A DNA stretch of 64,000 nt from Natronococcus sp. CG52. Lineage in GTDB: Archaea > Halobacteriota > Halobacteria > Halobacteriales > Natrialbaceae. Shown piece after piece: positions 62,894-64,000 of this stretch. The translations under genes were made by a program, and so were the position numbers. The first letter of the stretch is position 1. Every line of letters starts with the position of its first letter. The DNA is taken from the NCBI RefSeq assembly GCF_023913515.1, contig NZ_CP099392.1, positions 310,001 through 374,000 on the forward strand, written 5' to 3'. A model generated the notes under the pieces. That model did no database searches. It was given only the letters and a program-made list of their open reading frames with translations, and was not told the origin of the DNA.

Positions 62894-64000
62894 TTACCAC
62901 TCCGCGACGCTGCCGTCGTCGTGGCGCCAGACGGGATTGTGCCAGTCGACCTCGCCGGCCTGCTCCCGGACGTACTCCTCGTCGATGTCGACTCCGAGCC
63001 CCGGTCCGTCGGGGATGTCGACGTACCCCTCCCGGTAGTCGAAAACGGAGGGGTCCGCGAGGTAATCGAGCACGTCGCTGGTCTCGTTGTAGTGGATGTC
63101 GAGGCTCTGCTCCTGGATGAGCGCGTTCGGCGAACAGGCGTCGACCTGGATGCACGAGGCTAGCGCGATCGGGCCGAGCGGGCAGTGCGGTGCGACCGCC
63201 ACGTCGTAGGCTTCGGCCATCGACGCGATCTTGTTCACCTCGGTGATCCCGCCGGCGTGGGACAGGTCGGGCTGGATGAGGTCGACGTGTCCGTCCTCGA
63301 AGACCTGCTTGAAATCCCACCGCGAGTACATCCGCTCGCCGGTCGCGATCGGGGTGGTCGTGTGCTGGGCGATCCCCGCGAGTTCGTCCAGGTGTTCCGT
63401 CAGGACCGGCTCTTCGATGAAGAACGGCTCGTACGGTTCGAGGGCCGCGACCAGCCGCTTGGCCATCGACTTCGAGACGCGCCCGTGAAAGTCGACGCCG
63501 ACGTCGACCTCGCTCCCGACGGCTTCGCGAACCTCTCGCATCCGCTCGGTCGCGGCCTCGACGGTCGCCGGCGAGTCGATTCGCTCCATCGCCGGCGTCC
63601 CGTTCATCTTGAGGGCGGTGAAGCCGGCGTCGACCTTCTCGCGCGCCTGGTCGGCGACGTCCGACGGATCGTCCCCGCCGATCCACTGGTAGACGCGCAG
63701 TCGATCGCGGGCCCGCCCGCCGAGCAGGTCGTACACCGGGGCGTCGTACGTCTTGCCCTTGATGTCCCACAGCGCCTGGTCGATCCCGGCGATGGCCGAC
63801 ATCAGGACCGGCCCGCCGCGGTAGAAGCCGCCGCGGTACATCGTCTGCCAGTGATCTTCGATTCGTGCCGGATCCTCGCCGACGAGGTAGGTATCCATCA
63901 GCTCTTCGACCGCGGTCTTGACCGTCTTCGCGCGTCCTTCGACGACCGGTTCGCCCCAGCCGACGGTGCCGTCGCTCGTCGTCACCTTGAGGAACAGCCA
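62894..64000 (-). CDS. dgoD: D-galactonate dehydratase (enolase superfamily), N-terminus outside the window
   Basis: 369 residues visible; the start lies beyond the right edge (first visible residues WLFLKVTTSDGTVGWGEPV). Family motifs are strong. VDVGVDFHGRVSK holds the metal Asp and catalytic His (DxH). FFIEEP and ATGERMYSRWDFK hold the two metal Glu. DLIQPDLSHAGGI and APHCPLGPIALASC hold the second His. These match galactonate dehydratase, which makes 2-keto-3-deoxygalactonate in the haloarchaeal galactose pathway. It converges on the IclR gene. Confidence 0.92.
   Translation of the reverse strand, partial: WLFLKVTTSDGTVGWGEPVVEGRAKTVKTAVEELMDTYLVGEDPARIEDHWQTMYRGGFYRGGPVLMSAIAGIDQALWDIKGKTYDAPVYDLLGGRARDRLRVYQWIGGDDPSDVADQAREKVDAGFTALKMNGTPAMERIDSPATVEAATERMREVREAVGSEVDVGVDFHGRVSKSMAKRLVAALEPYEPFFIEEPVLTEHLDELAGIAQHTTTPIATGERMYSRWDFKQVFEDGHVDLIQPDLSHAGGITEVNKIASMAEAYDVAVAPHCPLGPIALASCIQVDACSPNALIQEQSLDIHYNETSDVLDYLADPSVFDYREGYVDIPDGPGLGVDIDEEYVREQAGEVDWHNPVWRHDDGSVAEW

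Noticed and set aside
1-64000. CRISPR array, rRNA or defence system
   Set aside because: No evenly spaced repeats with unique spacers, no rRNA-like stretches and no nuclease, Cas, restriction or toxin-antitoxin genes were recognised.

Overview
The window is chromosomal DNA from an extremely halophilic archaeon (class Halobacteria). The evidence is high G+C, a strongly acidic predicted proteome, several TATA-like boxes about 25-30 bases before start codons (leaderless-type promoters), a transcription factor B gene, HTH_10 (bacterio-opsin-activator type) regulators, Tat-exported lipoproteins and haloarchaeal small membrane families. The genus cannot be fixed from the sequence; Natrialbaceae is a guess. 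No rRNA, complete tRNA, CRISPR array or replication origin was seen.

1-10.5 kb is a catabolic island. It holds the end of a molybdenum hydroxylase large subunit, a CoxG-like protein, a CoxM-like FAD subunit, a cyclase-family metal hydrolase, a UspA protein, a CocE/NonD alpha/beta hydrolase, a nucleobase (NCS2) permease, MoeA for molybdenum cofactor synthesis and a class III CoA-transferase. Together they suggest import and oxidation or ring opening of a heterocyclic or similar compound.

10.5-16.5 kb is a mobile and decayed zone: a palindromic miniature element, a large transposase inside a possible insertion sequence, a short hairpin-bounded element that cuts a GNAT gene and a membrane-protein gene, a 52-residue zinc ribbon and a broken radical SAM gene. 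16.5-25.6 kb carries exported proteins (two lipoproteins, a Tat beta-helix protein with an acidic linker, a Tat two-domain beta protein), a second beta-helix protein without a signal, a transporter and a broken methyltransferase. 25.6-32 kb has two MFS transporters and an ABC-2 exporter divergent from its TetR-type regulator.

32-41.6 kb is a regulator-rich region. It begins with an overlapping ArsR-SRPBCC-SRPBCC-GFA operon. Then come four HTH_10 paralogues within 7 kb, two of them pseudogenes, interleaved with a flavin monooxygenase, two SnoaL-like proteins, a DUF5519 protein and a His-rich two-domain protein. 41.6-51.8 kb has a drug-type ABC exporter with a decayed second permease, an alpha/beta hydrolase, remnants of a membrane protein and of gamma-glutamyltransferase, a TetR-MATE pair, a metallophosphoesterase and TFB.

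51.8-64 kb has a second palindromic element followed by a row of perfect hairpins, an EamA transporter, a TM2-like protein and a frameshifted unknown gene. It ends with a sugar and carboxylate block: acetolactate-synthase-type enzyme, aldehyde dehydrogenase, GH2 glycosidase, IclR regulator and D-galactonate dehydratase. The GH2, IclR and dehydratase genes fit beta-galactoside use through galactonate.

Several otherwise good genes are broken by one apparent single-base indel each, mostly losses. Others carry in-frame stops and several shifts, and are true remnants. The first group may be sequence errors.
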